Below, piece after piece: positions 17,622-26,819 of a stretch of DNA of 42,494 bases. Source of the DNA: an uncultured cyanobacterium (lineage in GTDB: Bacteria; Cyanobacteriota; Cyanobacteriia; Cyanobacteriales; Nostocaceae); contig CAINGU010000069.1 in the NCBI GenBank assembly GCA_903848645.1, forward strand, positions 1 to 42,494, given 5' to 3'. The stretch's first letter is position 1; the number at the start of each line of letters is the position of its first letter. The notes under the pieces are model-generated. The model worked only from the letters and a program-made list of their open reading frames with translations, did not search any database and was not told where the DNA came from. Both the position numbers and the translations under genes were made by a program.

Positions 17622-19121
17622 ATGTCTGATCACAAATGGAAATTTTTAAGGCTAATTTTATCTTGGCAAAGTTTGTTTACTGTAATTATTAGTAATAGTT
17701 TATTGATTCTTAACTTAGGAAATCAACCCGCGTTCGCTCAAAAGAGACAGGATTGTCGGGTATCATCAAAAGTAGTCCAAGAAAAAGAGAACTTACGGTT
17801 ATTAGCTTTCAAAGGTAATAAAGATGCGGAAAGTCGCTATCAAAAATTACTAAAACAGCATACACAAGAATTACAAAATTGCCGCAGTCAAACTTGGCCA
17901 GAAACTCAAGCTATTTGGTTACGCTTATATCCCTGTGATACTCAGCCAGGAATAATTGATCAAATTATGGATCGAATTGTCAACCAAGGCTATAACCAAG
18001 TTTATTTAGAAGTATTTTATGATGGACAGGTACTATTACCAGCCGCAGCTAACCCAACTGTTTGGCCTGCTGTAGTTCGCACTATTGGTGCGGAAAAAGT
18101 TGATTTGTTAGCCATAGCCATCAAAAAAGGGCAACAACGGGGGTTAAAAGTCTATGCCTGGATGTTTACTAATAACTTTGGTTATACCTATGCTCAACGG
18201 GCAGATAGACAAGATGCGATCGCCCGTAATGGCAAAAATCAAACTAGTTTATCTGTAGTAGAAGATAGCTCCCAAGTCTTCATTGATCCCTACAACACAA
18301 AAGCTAAAACCGACTACTACCGCATGGTTCAGCAGGTTGTGCGCCGTCGTCCAGATGGTATTCTCTTCGACTATGTTCGCTATCCCCGCCAGTCTGGAAC
18401 TGATTCTATTGCTACCAAAGTTCATGACTTATGGTTATTTACCGCTGCTACCCAAGAAGCCTTATTTCACCGCGCCCAAAATTCTAAAGGGTTAGAATTA
18501 ATTCGTCGGTTTTTAAGTAAGGGATATATTAGCACCGGCGATATCGCGGAAGTTGATAAACGCTATCCTCAAGAAGATGAACCATTATGGGAAGGACGTA
18601 TTCCCCCAAAAACACAAAAATCTCTGCTTTCCCCTGCAGAAAAACAACGGACTTTGCAATCAGATTTGTGGTTACTCACAGTTGCTCACGCGATGCAAGG
18701 GATCTTAGATTTTGTTGCTTTAGCAAGTTATCCAGCAAAACAACAAGGTATTCCGGCGGGAGTAGTATTTTTTCCCGAAGGTAATCAAGCTTTAGGCCAA
18801 GGGTATGATTCCCGTTTGCAACCTTGGGATAAGTTTCCTAGTACCTTAGAATGGCATCCCATGTCTTATGCAACTTGTGGTAATGCTAATTGCATTGTGG
18901 CACAAGTACGACAGGTTTTGAAGATGGCGCAACCAGGTACACAGGTAATTCCATCCTTAGCTGGGAAGTGGGGAGAATCAATTAATAATCGTCCATCCTT
19001 AGAAGCACAAATGCAAGCACTACGTCAATTATCTCCTCAAATTAAGGGTGTCAGCCATTTTGCTTATTCTTGGCAATATCCAGAAGATGATGGTGAACGG
19101 AAGTTTTGTCATGCTCGCTAA
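17622..19121 (+). CDS. Secreted family-10-type glycosyl hydrolase-like protein
   Basis: The protein has 499 residues with an N-terminal hydrophobic segment (about 15-38) ending NQPAFAQ, consistent with a signal peptide or anchor. The body resembles the GHL10/DUF187-type TIM barrel: NQVYLEVFYDGQVLLPA, GLKVYAWMFTNNFGYTYAQR, VFIDPYNTKAK, RPDGILFDYVRYPR and a distal YASYPAK-like strand. The conserved acidic residues of FDYVRYPR and of the VYAWM strand would be candidate catalytic groups. Relatives are cell-envelope proteins; the glycan is unknown. It is convergent with polA, with only 17 bp between them. Confidence 0.75.
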   Translation: MSDHKWKFLRLILSWQSLFTVIISNSLLILNLGNQPAFAQKRQDCRVSSKVVQEKENLRLLAFKGNKDAESRYQKLLKQHTQELQNCRSQTWPETQAIWLRLYPCDTQPGIIDQIMDRIVNQGYNQVYLEVFYDGQVLLPAAANPTVWPAVVRTIGAEKVDLLAIAIKKGQQRGLKVYAWMFTNNFGYTYAQRADRQDAIARNGKNQTSLSVVEDSSQVFIDPYNTKAKTDYYRMVQQVVRRRPDGILFDYVRYPRQSGTDSIATKVHDLWLFTAATQEALFHRAQNSKGLELIRRFLSKGYISTGDIAEVDKRYPQEDEPLWEGRIPPKTQKSLLSPAEKQRTLQSDLWLLTVAHAMQGILDFVALASYPAKQQGIPAGVVFFPEGNQALGQGYDSRLQPWDKFPSTLEWHPMSYATCGNANCIVAQVRQVLKMAQPGTQVIPSLAGKWGESINNRPSLEAQMQALRQLSPQIKGVSHFAYSWQYPEDDGERKFCHAR

Positions 19122-19138
19122 AGTTAGTATATTCAAAT

Positions 19139-22039
19139 TCACTTAGTTTCCATCCAATTATCTCCTGCATGAATATCAACAACTAAAGGCACAGATAAAG
19201 AAACAGCATTTTCCATTACCGACTTTATTTGTGGTTGCAATTCTTCCCACTCTTGGGGAGGAACTTCAAATACTAATTCATCATGAACTTGCAACAACAA
19301 CCGCGCTTGATAGTTCTTTAAAACTTCATGCAATTGTACCATAGCAATCTTGATAATATCTGCACTAGAACCCTGAATTGGGGCATTAGCAGCAGAACGA
19401 AGTAAGCCAGCATCATAAGCCCCTAAATTCTTTAATTTTTGCAAATTAATATCTTCTAATTGGCTACCTTTTAACTGACGTAAACTATTATTAGTAAACT
19501 CAAAATAACGTCGTCTCCCCAAAATAGTTTCTACATAACCATAAGCAATCGCTTCTTTTTTCACTTGTTCTAAATATGTAAAAACATGAGCATATCTTTC
19601 ATTAAATCGCTCAATAAACAATTTCGCATCTGTGGGATTTATTCCCGTTTCTCTGGCAAATTTTTGCGCTCCCATACCATAAATTACCCCAAAATTAATC
19701 GTCTTCGCAAATCGCCGTTCTTCTGAAGAAATATCTTCTTTCTCAAAGACTAATTTTGCCGTTACAGTGTGAATATCTTCATTTTGCTGATATGCTTGAA
19801 TTAACACAGGTTCTTGACTCAAATGCGCCAAAATTCTTAACTCAATTTGTGAGTAATCAGCAGCTACCATTAACCAACCTGATTCTGGTAAAAACGCCTT
19901 TCTAATTTGCCGGCTAAAAGCGGTGCGAATGGGGATATTTTGTAAATTTGGGTGAGAAGAAGATAACCTCCCGGTAGAAGTTGCAGTTTGGTTAAAATCA
20001 GTATGCAATCTTTGGCTTTTCGGATGTACTAAAGCCGGTAAAGCATCTACATAGGTAGACTTTAATTTTGCTAAAGTCCGATATTCAATAATCGCTTCTA
20101 CAAATCCAGTATGATCAACTTCTTGGAGTTTTTCTAAAGTGGCTGCGTCTGTAGAATAACCAGTTTGAATCTTCCGAGAATACTTGGTGCTTAAGCCTAA
20201 TTTTTCAAAAAGAATCTGACTTAATTGTTTAGGAGAACCTAAATTAAATTTTTCTCCAGCAATTTCGATAGCTGTTATTTCTAACTTTGCTAAATCTATT
20301 TCTAACTGCTGTGAAAGTTCTTGAAGATAAGCTGAATTAATGCGAACTCCTGTATATTCAACTTCCGCTAAAACTGCTTCTAATGGTTGTTCAACTTCAT
20401 TCAAAAGTTTATATAAAGCCGGAGTTTCTGCTAACTTTTCCCGTAATTTTGGTACTAAGTTAAATGTGGAATAAACATCCATACCGCAATAATCAGCAAC
20501 CGCAGGAATACTAATATCAGCGATAGTTTGTCCTTTAGGAACTAAATCTCCATAACTTTTCCCACTTAATCCCAAATATCGCAAAGATAAATCACTTAAA
20601 TTATGACTACTATCTGGATTAATCAAATAACTCGCTAACATGGTATCAAATACCACTCCAGCTAAATTAATTCCTTGACACCGCAGAATTAACCGATCAA
20701 ATTTAGCATTTTGTAAAGCTTTGGGATAATCAGCACTTTCCAAAATTGGCCGCAGTGTTGCTAATACTAAATCTCGATTTAAATTATCGCCGTTTTTATG
20801 ACCAATGGGAATATAAGCAAGTTCATCTGATTGCGTTCCCCAGCAGCAACCAATTCCTACTAAATCTGCATCTCGCGGTTCTAATGCAGTAGTTTCCGTA
20901 TCCCAAGCAACGGGTATTTCTGAGTTAGTGAATTTTCTTAAAACTTCCACTAATTCGGTTAGTTTAGTTTCTGTATTAATAATCTGCGGTTGAATGATTG
21001 AAGCATTCTGTTTTATTTCTTGTGCTGTGTCTTCTGCACTAAAAAACCACAAATCATCTTCTGCTTCTATTGCTTCAGGTACTGGAGTTTCTACAAGTTC
21101 TCCACCAAACTTTTGCTGGAGTTCATTGATTTTATCTAAAAATCTTTTAAATTCTAATTTCTCTAAAATCGGAATTAGCAAATTATTATCAAAACCTTTT
21201 AATTGACAATCTTCTAAATCAATTTCTAGAGGAACATCACAAACTATCCTAGCTAAATAGCGAGATTTTTCCGCGTCTTCTTTACCAGCAATTAGTTTTT
21301 TCTGAATTGCACCTTTAATCTCGTCTATAGCTGCATAAATCTGATCCAGGGAATTATAAGTATTTAAGAGTTGTACGGCTGTTTTTTCACCAATTCCTTT
21401 GACTCCGGGAATATTATCTGATTTATCACCACATAAGGCTTTAAAATCAACAACTTGCGTAGGTAATACCCCTAATTTTTCTTTTACCTGTTCGGCTCTA
21501 AATTCAGCAATACTATTTGCAGAACGTTTTAATGCTTCTGGAGTAAAATTTAAAACGCTAATTTCTTGATCCGCATCAATGAGTTGAAACAAATCTCGAT
21601 CACCTGAAAGGATCTTAACTCGATACCCAGCCGCAGCGGCTTTTTGCGCTAATGTTCCCAATACATCATCTGCTTCATAACCAGGTGCAGTGACTATAGG
21701 TAGATTTAAACCTTTAAGTAACTCATAGAGATTTTCTAAATCGGGAATAAAGTCTTCTGGTGTTTCTGCACGTCCAGCTTTATAAGTATCATCAGCTTCA
21801 TGACGGAAAGTAGGTAAAGCTAAATCAAAAGCTACAGCTATTGCTTGTGGCTGTTGTGTGGCTATTACCTCTAACAAACATTTAAGAAAACCAAAACACA
21901 CACTAGTTGGTATACCAGTGTGTGTGCGAAGTCCCCCATCTCTACTTTTAGCAAAAGCAAAGTAGGAACGAAAAGCGAGGGAGTGTCCATCTACGAGGAT
22001 GAATGTAGGTGTGTTTATAACTGAAGAAATAAAAGTCAA
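19139..22039 (-). CDS. polA: DNA polymerase I
   Basis: Repair and Okazaki-fragment-processing polymerase of 966 residues. All three domains are present. The 5'-3' exonuclease starts FILVDGHSLAFRSYFAF and includes GYEADDVLGTLA and KALCGDKSDNIPGVKGIGEK. The 3'-5' exonuclease keeps its acidic pair in VAWDTETTALEPRDADL (near 375), so proofreading should be active. The polymerase has motif A DYSQIELRILAHLS, motif B RRFAKTINFGVIYGMG and motif C VHDELVFEVP. Length is usual for cyanobacterial PolA. It starts at ATG 22039 and stands alone. Confidence 0.97.
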   Translation of the reverse strand: MTFISSVINTPTFILVDGHSLAFRSYFAFAKSRDGGLRTHTGIPTSVCFGFLKCLLEVIATQQPQAIAVAFDLALPTFRHEADDTYKAGRAETPEDFIPDLENLYELLKGLNLPIVTAPGYEADDVLGTLAQKAAAAGYRVKILSGDRDLFQLIDADQEISVLNFTPEALKRSANSIAEFRAEQVKEKLGVLPTQVVDFKALCGDKSDNIPGVKGIGEKTAVQLLNTYNSLDQIYAAIDEIKGAIQKKLIAGKEDAEKSRYLARIVCDVPLEIDLEDCQLKGFDNNLLIPILEKLEFKRFLDKINELQQKFGGELVETPVPEAIEAEDDLWFFSAEDTAQEIKQNASIIQPQIINTETKLTELVEVLRKFTNSEIPVAWDTETTALEPRDADLVGIGCCWGTQSDELAYIPIGHKNGDNLNRDLVLATLRPILESADYPKALQNAKFDRLILRCQGINLAGVVFDTMLASYLINPDSSHNLSDLSLRYLGLSGKSYGDLVPKGQTIADISIPAVADYCGMDVYSTFNLVPKLREKLAETPALYKLLNEVEQPLEAVLAEVEYTGVRINSAYLQELSQQLEIDLAKLEITAIEIAGEKFNLGSPKQLSQILFEKLGLSTKYSRKIQTGYSTDAATLEKLQEVDHTGFVEAIIEYRTLAKLKSTYVDALPALVHPKSQRLHTDFNQTATSTGRLSSSHPNLQNIPIRTAFSRQIRKAFLPESGWLMVAADYSQIELRILAHLSQEPVLIQAYQQNEDIHTVTAKLVFEKEDISSEERRFAKTINFGVIYGMGAQKFARETGINPTDAKLFIERFNERYAHVFTYLEQVKKEAIAYGYVETILGRRRYFEFTNNSLRQLKGSQLEDINLQKLKNLGAYDAGLLRSAANAPIQGSSADIIKIAMVQLHEVLKNYQARLLLQVHDELVFEVPPQEWEELQPQIKSVMENAVSLSVPLVVDIHAGDNWMETK

Positions 22040-22094
22040 CTGATTAGCCGAGTTAGGGAACTATTCTATTGTAAACAGACACTCCCATAAACTA

Positions 22095-22895
22095 TTAATT
22101 AGCAGCTTTGCAAATAGCATTGTTCCGTTGACGACGACGGAAGAAAGCGAGTGTAGCTACTGCACCTAAACCGAGCATTGCACCAGGTTCAGGAGTTTTT
22201 CTAGCAACAACTTTGAAATCAGGCCCACTAAAGTCGGCATTAGTTGTTAATTTCAAACCGCTTAATTGAGTTACTCCTAACTGCGCTAGGTTGACTCCCC
22301 ATGAACCGACTTTTTGACTACCACCACTTTCTGTTGTGGAAATACTGTAGCCAGCATCTGCTTGGTCCTTGCGTAATAATGTTAAAGCATTACCAATTAC
22401 ATTCCCAGCCGCATCTAGAGCTTGAATTCCCAAGTCACTATTTTTACCCCGTTCCCAAAAGAACAGATTATCTAGTCCAGAGTTATCTGCTTGAATCAGA
22501 CTATCGAAGAATACGTTAATATCAAAGGTACCTTTGTCTTCGGTGTCGATGATATTGTTCAGGTTTTTGTTACCCAAGCTTGCAGCAATGTCAGAACTGT
22601 TTGGATCTTCCTTAGCAACCGGACCGGTGGCGTTTAGGCCTTTATCTGTACTAGCAGCACCTGTGTTGCCTCCAGTCCATTTGTCATTCTGAATGATATT
22701 AGCACTTTTAACCAAAGAAAAGTTGCTGACTGTTTTGCCATTCTGTGTAATAGATTGCAACCAAGTATCTTGTGTAGCATCAGAGTTTTGTTGGTTAACT
22801 TGGGTGGTAAAATTAGCAGCTTGAGCAGAACTAGATACTGCTAATACTGAACTAATCACTAAACCGGCAGGTACTAAGAAGTTTTTGAGTTTCAT
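22095..22895 (-). CDS. PEP-CTERM sorting-signal protein
   Basis: The protein has 266 residues. A Sec signal peptide (about 1-26, ending SSSAQA) precedes an extracellular-type domain rich in Asn, Asp and Gly. The C-terminus has the PEP-CTERM pattern: TPEPGAMLGLGAVATLAFF followed by RRRQR. Such proteins are cleaved and anchored or released by an exosortase. The middle part resembles beta-sandwich exosortase substrates (FFWERGKNSDLGIQ) and has no enzymatic motif. The exosortase gene is not in the window. A surface or extracellular-matrix role is inferred. Confidence 0.8.
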   Translation of the reverse strand: MKLKNFLVPAGLVISSVLAVSSSAQAANFTTQVNQQNSDATQDTWLQSITQNGKTVSNFSLVKSANIIQNDKWTGGNTGAASTDKGLNATGPVAKEDPNSSDIAASLGNKNLNNIIDTEDKGTFDINVFFDSLIQADNSGLDNLFFWERGKNSDLGIQALDAAGNVIGNALTLLRKDQADAGYSISTTESGGSQKVGSWGVNLAQLGVTQLSGLKLTTNADFSGPDFKVVARKTPEPGAMLGLGAVATLAFFRRRQRNNAICKAAN

Positions 22896-23385
22896 ATCGC
22901 TTACCCTTGATCTTCAATTTGATTGAACTGTGGTTTGGTTTTGGTGAACCTTACTTATATATTAATAGATCGAAATTTTATCTTTGTCCATAAGTGAATA
23001 CACGACTTTACACAATCTTTAAATTTCTTAGCTGTGAGCAAGTTATGTCCAAAATACCCTTTAACCTTTGACTGTCTAGGATTTACAAGGATCTTGACTC
23101 AAAATCTATGCTTAGGAAATATATTTTTTATATAAAGATTGCTTGCAGATGTTATGTGTTTATTATCTCTACTAAGCATTTAATGGTTTTATACCATACT
23201 ATAGGAATCACAAGTGATATTTGCAAAATTTTAAGTAGTGTAGGGTGGGCATTGCCCACCAAAACCCCCATGTCACAACATGAGATAATTTATTTTTTGG
23301 TGTTCCCTGACTGCGAATCCTCTCTATAAAATACCAGAGCTTGTTAATCTCTTACTTACAAGAATACTTCTAAGTTGGGGAATTT
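22896..23385. other. 490-bp spacer without a supported gene
   Basis: This divergent spacer separates the PEP-CTERM gene and the HAD gene and should carry both promoters. The only structure I can point to is a small GC hairpin, GGTGGGC-ATT-GCCCACC at 23244-23260, a common dispersed repeat of Nostocales. The one open frame (23108-23329) has no protein-like features. Confidence 0.6.
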
Positions 23386-24255
23386 ATGAGCAACCTATCT
23401 GATTTCACATCTCTTCACAATCAGTCCACTGATAGCAAAGATATTAAACTCTTAGTTTTAGATATAGATGGGACAATTGCTGGAAATTCCAATACTCTCA
23501 GCACTACTGTGAAGAAAGTTATTGCTGCGGTACAAGCCAAAGGAATTCAAGTAGCTATAGCCACAGGAAGGATGTATTGTTCAGCTTTGCGTTTTCATCA
23601 GGAAATTGCCTCTACGCTGCCATTGGTAGCTTATCAAGGAGCTTGGATTCAAGATCCAAATACTCACAAAATTCATCGTCATTTCCCAGTTTCTAGGGAA
23701 ATTTCCCGCCAACTACTAGAATACTTTGAACAGCCACATTTGCGATCGCTCCTCTCAGTCCATTTTTACATTAATGATCAACTTCATGTGCGGGAAATCA
23801 CCAAAGAAACGGAAAGTTATCAAGAACGCTGTGGTGTGACTGCTATTCCCGTGGGTGATTTACGTCAAGTATTAGATCATGAACCCACTAAAATTTTAGC
23901 TTTGTGTGATGACGTAAATTTAATTCAACAGCTTTTGGCTAATTTACGTCGTCAATACAAACCAACAGAGTTATATATGACTACATCAGTCCCTAGCTTC
24001 TTAGAAGCAGCTAACAGCTTTGTCAATAAAGGTAATGCTGTCCGCTACCTAGCCGAAGAAATGCTAGGTTTAGAAAGTCATAATGTGATGACTATTGGTG
24101 ATAATTTCAATGATGTGGAAATGCTCGGTTATGCTGGCATTGGTGTAGCTATGGGGGACGCGCCATCTGAAGTACAAGCGATAGCTGATTGGGTAGCACC
24201 CGGTGTAGATGCAGATGGTGCAGCAGTAGCGATGGAAAAATTCTTACTTTCCTAA
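23386..24255 (+). CDS. HAD-superfamily (Cof-type, IIB) phosphatase
   Basis: Cytosolic phosphohydrolase of 289 residues with all four HAD motifs: motif I LVLDIDGTIAGN (near residue 24, nucleophile D), motif II IATGR, motif III lysine in FVNKGNAVRYLAEE, and motif IV GDNFNDVEMLGYAG. The large cap of type C2B between motifs II and III identifies the Cof/YidA subfamily, which dephosphorylates sugar phosphates, pyridoxal phosphate or FMN. The substrate cannot be told from sequence. A strong terminator follows the gene. Confidence 0.9.
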   Translation: MSNLSDFTSLHNQSTDSKDIKLLVLDIDGTIAGNSNTLSTTVKKVIAAVQAKGIQVAIATGRMYCSALRFHQEIASTLPLVAYQGAWIQDPNTHKIHRHFPVSREISRQLLEYFEQPHLRSLLSVHFYINDQLHVREITKETESYQERCGVTAIPVGDLRQVLDHEPTKILALCDDVNLIQQLLANLRRQYKPTELYMTTSVPSFLEAANSFVNKGNAVRYLAEEMLGLESHNVMTIGDNFNDVEMLGYAGIGVAMGDAPSEVQAIADWVAPGVDADGAAVAMEKFLLS

Positions 24256-24285
24256 GATAATTCACACAAATCTTAGTATACACAC

Positions 24286-24332
24286 AAAAAGGACACCGAC
24301 GACTGGCCGTGTTTCGTCTCGGTGTCCTTTTT
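24286..24332. terminator. Bidirectional intrinsic terminator
   Basis: A perfect 14-bp inverted repeat, AAAAAGGACACCGA (24286-24299) and TCGGTGTCCTTTTT (24319-24332), is extended inside by GAC/GTC. The T-run on the plus strand and the A-run on the left arm make it work in both directions. It sits between the convergent HAD gene and the DALR-domain gene. Confidence 0.92.
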
Positions 24333-24424
24333 GGTTCGCTCCTCACACATATGATAGTTTAGCCAGAGATATTGATTTTGTCAATATATTTTCTAGAAGT
24401 TTTTATAAAATTCCTAGTATCTGG

Positions 24425-25300
24425 TTAAAGTTCTACAGGTGCAACAATCCCCAACTTATCTTCTAACACAGACTTTAAAGCCCACTGAGTCGCTATCAGC
24501 AATCCCAATCTAGCTTGAGCTAATTCTGGAGAATGAATCTTCACTTCCCCCCAAATCCGACAATTACTCCAGAATTTCTCAAAAGCTTGACTCAAGTTTC
24601 CCCCGATTTTTTCCCAGTTCAGATCACTGCTACTATCAGCACAAACTAAATTATCTACGACTTTGACTAATTGGTAAATCAGAAAACTCTCATCAACATG
24701 ATTAAGCAAAAGTTTTTGATCACCATTGAGCCAAGGTATCGGTTTGACAGATATAAAACTTTTAATACCTGTTCTAGGAAGTTCAATTAATCCCTCTTGC
24801 TGTCCTAGCCGCAATAAAGAGCAACAGCGTGAATGAGCGTATTGAATTTTAAAAATTGTTAATGAATTTGTGAATTGGTGATTAGGAGCATAGGTGATTA
24901 TTCTCTGTTGTTCACTTTGTTCTGGTCTCCAGTCCCCATTTTCTCTGACAGTGAGACTGTGTAACCAAGCCGCTAAGGTAGAGTCAACGAGTTCTATATG
25001 AATCTCACCAGGGGGAACTACTTTGACTCTAAATAAACTATCACTGTGCTGGGATAAATGCCCCGCAATGGCCTGAGCGATTTCCATAGCTGGTGAATTC
25101 TGAGATTTTGATATCCCTATGGCCACACTAGAGATATATAAAATTTTCTGATTATATCCTCCTTGATAGAGAGGAACTTTTCTACCTTCTATGCCTGTAA
25201 TTTTGCTTTTATTAGTAAAAACACTGAAAGAATAAGTTAAATACCCCTTTATTAACTGGTTAATTGCTTTATTTCCCTCAAAAAGTTGCTTATGATACAC
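24425..25300 (-). CDS. ArgRS-like protein: N-terminal and DALR anticodon-binding domains without a catalytic core
   Basis: The protein has 291 residues. Residues about 70-115 (MEIAQAIAGHLSQ, VKVVPPGEIHIELVDSTLAAWL) resemble the N-terminal additional domain of arginyl-tRNA synthetase. Residues about 165-291 resemble the DALR anticodon-binding domain (AHSRCCSLLR, LARLGLLIATQWALKSVLED-like end). The class I catalytic motifs HIGH and KMSKS are absent, so it cannot charge tRNA. Cyanobacterial homologues are annotated as DALR anticodon-binding proteins. A tRNA-binding or regulatory role is inferred. The start is a GTG at 25300. It is divergent from the devH-like gene. Confidence 0.75.
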   Translation of the reverse strand: MYHKQLFEGNKAINQLIKGYLTYSFSVFTNKSKITGIEGRKVPLYQGGYNQKILYISSVAIGISKSQNSPAMEIAQAIAGHLSQHSDSLFRVKVVPPGEIHIELVDSTLAAWLHSLTVRENGDWRPEQSEQQRIITYAPNHQFTNSLTIFKIQYAHSRCCSLLRLGQQEGLIELPRTGIKSFISVKPIPWLNGDQKLLLNHVDESFLIYQLVKVVDNLVCADSSSDLNWEKIGGNLSQAFEKFWSNCRIWGEVKIHSPELAQARLGLLIATQWALKSVLEDKLGIVAPVEL

Positions 25301-25429
25301 GTATTGTTTGTAAAAAATTTATGGAGTGCATCATTTTATCCTGTTCCATCTACCTTGAGATAGAAGTTTAGTCTAGGTACATAAAAATGAGAGTAGGATA
25401 AAATTTGATGAATAATTTATAAACGATGG

Positions 25430-25469
25430 GTAAATTTTACTACCCTCGTTGTACAGTAGGAAGTATAAG
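25430..25469 (+). promoter_or_regulatory. NtcA-type class II promoter of the devH-like gene
   Basis: GTA-N8-TAC is present as GTAAATTTTACTAC (25430-25443). A -10-like hexamer TATAAG lies at 25464-25469, 20 bases downstream. This spacing fits class II NtcA-activated promoters, whose box is centred near -41. The predicted transcript would start near 25476 and have a leader of about 135 nt. Confidence 0.6.
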
Positions 25470-25611
25470 AAAAAAATAGAGAGCATTTTAGCTTTCTATC
25501 TCATTGGAGGGCTGGCGCTGTTAGGCGTTAAGCCTATCCCGTTAACACAAAGACACTCCTTGCACTTTTCTTACCACGTCTTTGTTTTCAGCCAAACGCT
25601 CTTTGTTACCT

Positions 25612-26331
25612 ATGCAATCTCAATCCTCCTTTTCCGAAGCTTCACGTCCTTTCCTCACTTGGCAGCGTATTCTTGACTGGGCCCAAGAACACTACCGCTG
25701 CCGCACCTTTAGTAAAGATGAGCGCATTCCCGCTAGACCAGGCTTGCTCTATTTAGTCCAAAGAGGTGCTATCCGCATGGTAGGAACTGCCCAAGTCAGT
25801 GCTACCGCTAGTCAGTTAACATCTAGACGCATTAACAGAACTCCAGAAGAAGCCTTCTTAGGTTTTGTGGGCGCAGGACAACCTTTTGAAATTGTCGCCC
25901 AGTCTCCATTCACACTCCAGTCCTATGCCCACGTTGACCAAACAGCGGTTCTGTGGATGTACTGGCATGATCTAGACAACTGGCCTCACTTCCGTCGTGA
26001 AGTTATGGATGCCTTTAGATATCAGCACCAGCGTAAGTTGCTATGGTTGAGTGCTTTGGGACAACGCCGGACAATTGATCGACTCTTAGGGTTTCTCACC
26101 TTACTGATTGAGGAGTATGGAGAGCCTTCCATGAGCGAAACCGATCCTGATGTGATTCGTGGTTATTGCTTACCTTTCCCTCTGACTCATGCCCAAATTG
26201 GCAGCGCCATTGGTTCAACCCGTGTGACTGTCACTCGTTTAATGGGTAAATTACGTCAACGCGGCTTAATCCTTACTCAAGGAGATAATCTGATTTGCCT
26301 ACCCGCAGAATCTATCAATAGAGCCAGCTAA
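25612..26331 (+). CDS. devH: Crp/Fnr-family transcription regulator, DevH-like
   Basis: The protein has 239 residues from the ATG at 25612; a TTG 30 bp upstream would add ten unlikely residues. The N-terminal cupin-like sensor domain (about 30-150) resembles Crp/NtcA but lacks an obvious cAMP-binding signature. The C-terminal winged helix-turn-helix reads LTHAQIGSAIGSTRVTVTRL. Its recognition helix GSTRVTVTR is the same as in NtcA, so GTA-N8-TAC-like targets are expected. The sequence fits DevH, known in Anabaena as required for the heterocyst glycolipid layer. The identity rests on recall, not on a search. A plausible NtcA-type promoter lies upstream. Confidence 0.7.
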   Translation: MQSQSSFSEASRPFLTWQRILDWAQEHYRCRTFSKDERIPARPGLLYLVQRGAIRMVGTAQVSATASQLTSRRINRTPEEAFLGFVGAGQPFEIVAQSPFTLQSYAHVDQTAVLWMYWHDLDNWPHFRREVMDAFRYQHQRKLLWLSALGQRRTIDRLLGFLTLLIEEYGEPSMSETDPDVIRGYCLPFPLTHAQIGSAIGSTRVTVTRLMGKLRQRGLILTQGDNLICLPAESINRAS

Positions 26332-26416
26332 AGCGAAGTTACAATCGCTAATAAGCAGCAAGTTGTATAGATGTTGACTGAGAGCTTGCCACTCTCGGAC
26401 ACACCAATGGCAGGTA

Positions 26417-26657
26417 TCAGTGGATTCTGACTAACCCAGATTGGGTAATTAGTTCCTGAGCCTGCTCCTCATTTTCACGAATCTGTTTGACTATCACAAA
26501 CAGATTTTGGGTAATCGGGTATAAAAGCCTCAATATTCAGATTTTTCTGCTCAGGAGGATATTCATGAGGCGAAATTAATACTTGTTGGTAGGGTTCATA
26601 TTGGCTAATAATTAGCCTCTGGCATCCTTCCTCTAAATCATGTTTTAATTGAGGACA
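26417..26657 (-). pseudogene. Frameshifted gene remnant, unrecognised family
   Basis: Read on the minus strand, one frame from 26657 to 26475 gives protein-like sequence (QRLIISQYEPYQQVLISPHE, EYPPEQKNLNIEAFIPDYP) and then stops. A second frame continues from about 26512 to 26417 (VIVKQIRENEEQAQELITQ) to its own stop. Joining the two by a single shift gives a plausible continuous product. No start codon or ribosome-binding site is visible at the 5' end, which is closed by a TGA. I do not recognise the family. Confidence 0.5.
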
Positions 26658-26710
26658 TCAACAAGATTTGACTCGTTTCTGATAGAGAATATATCTCTCT
26701 TCTGCCCCTT

Positions 26711-26803
26711 GTCACCTACTATAAATGTGTTAACTGTGGTCATGTTCAATATCTAGATGAAAATGCCGCAGTTAATATTAAGAATGAGAGGTTAAAAATT
26801 TGA
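26711..26803 (+). pseudogene. C-terminal remnant of an IS200/IS605 TnpB (OrfB)
   Basis: The frame encodes YKCVNCGHVQYLDENAAVNI and a short basic tail before TGA. It matches the end of TnpB: the second CxxC of the zinc ribbon, then the final RuvC aspartate in a DxNAAxNI context. The first CxxC and the rest of the transposase are missing. It marks an old insertion between devH and cupB. Confidence 0.65.
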
Positions 26804-26819
26804 AAATTCCACACACTTT

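Noticed and set aside
23108-23329. 73-codon open frame in the spacer before the HAD gene
   Set aside because: It runs through a common dispersed GC hairpin, lacks a ribosome-binding site and has an unlikely residue composition.
24339-24348. CTCCTCACAC, matching ten bases of the single-stranded core of the small RNA Yfr1
   Set aside because: Yfr1 needs a stem-loop on each side and a 3' terminator. Here the upstream hairpin is a bidirectional terminator of the flanking genes, and downstream there is only a weak AT stem. As I recall, yfr1 usually lies near guaB/trxA, not in this context.
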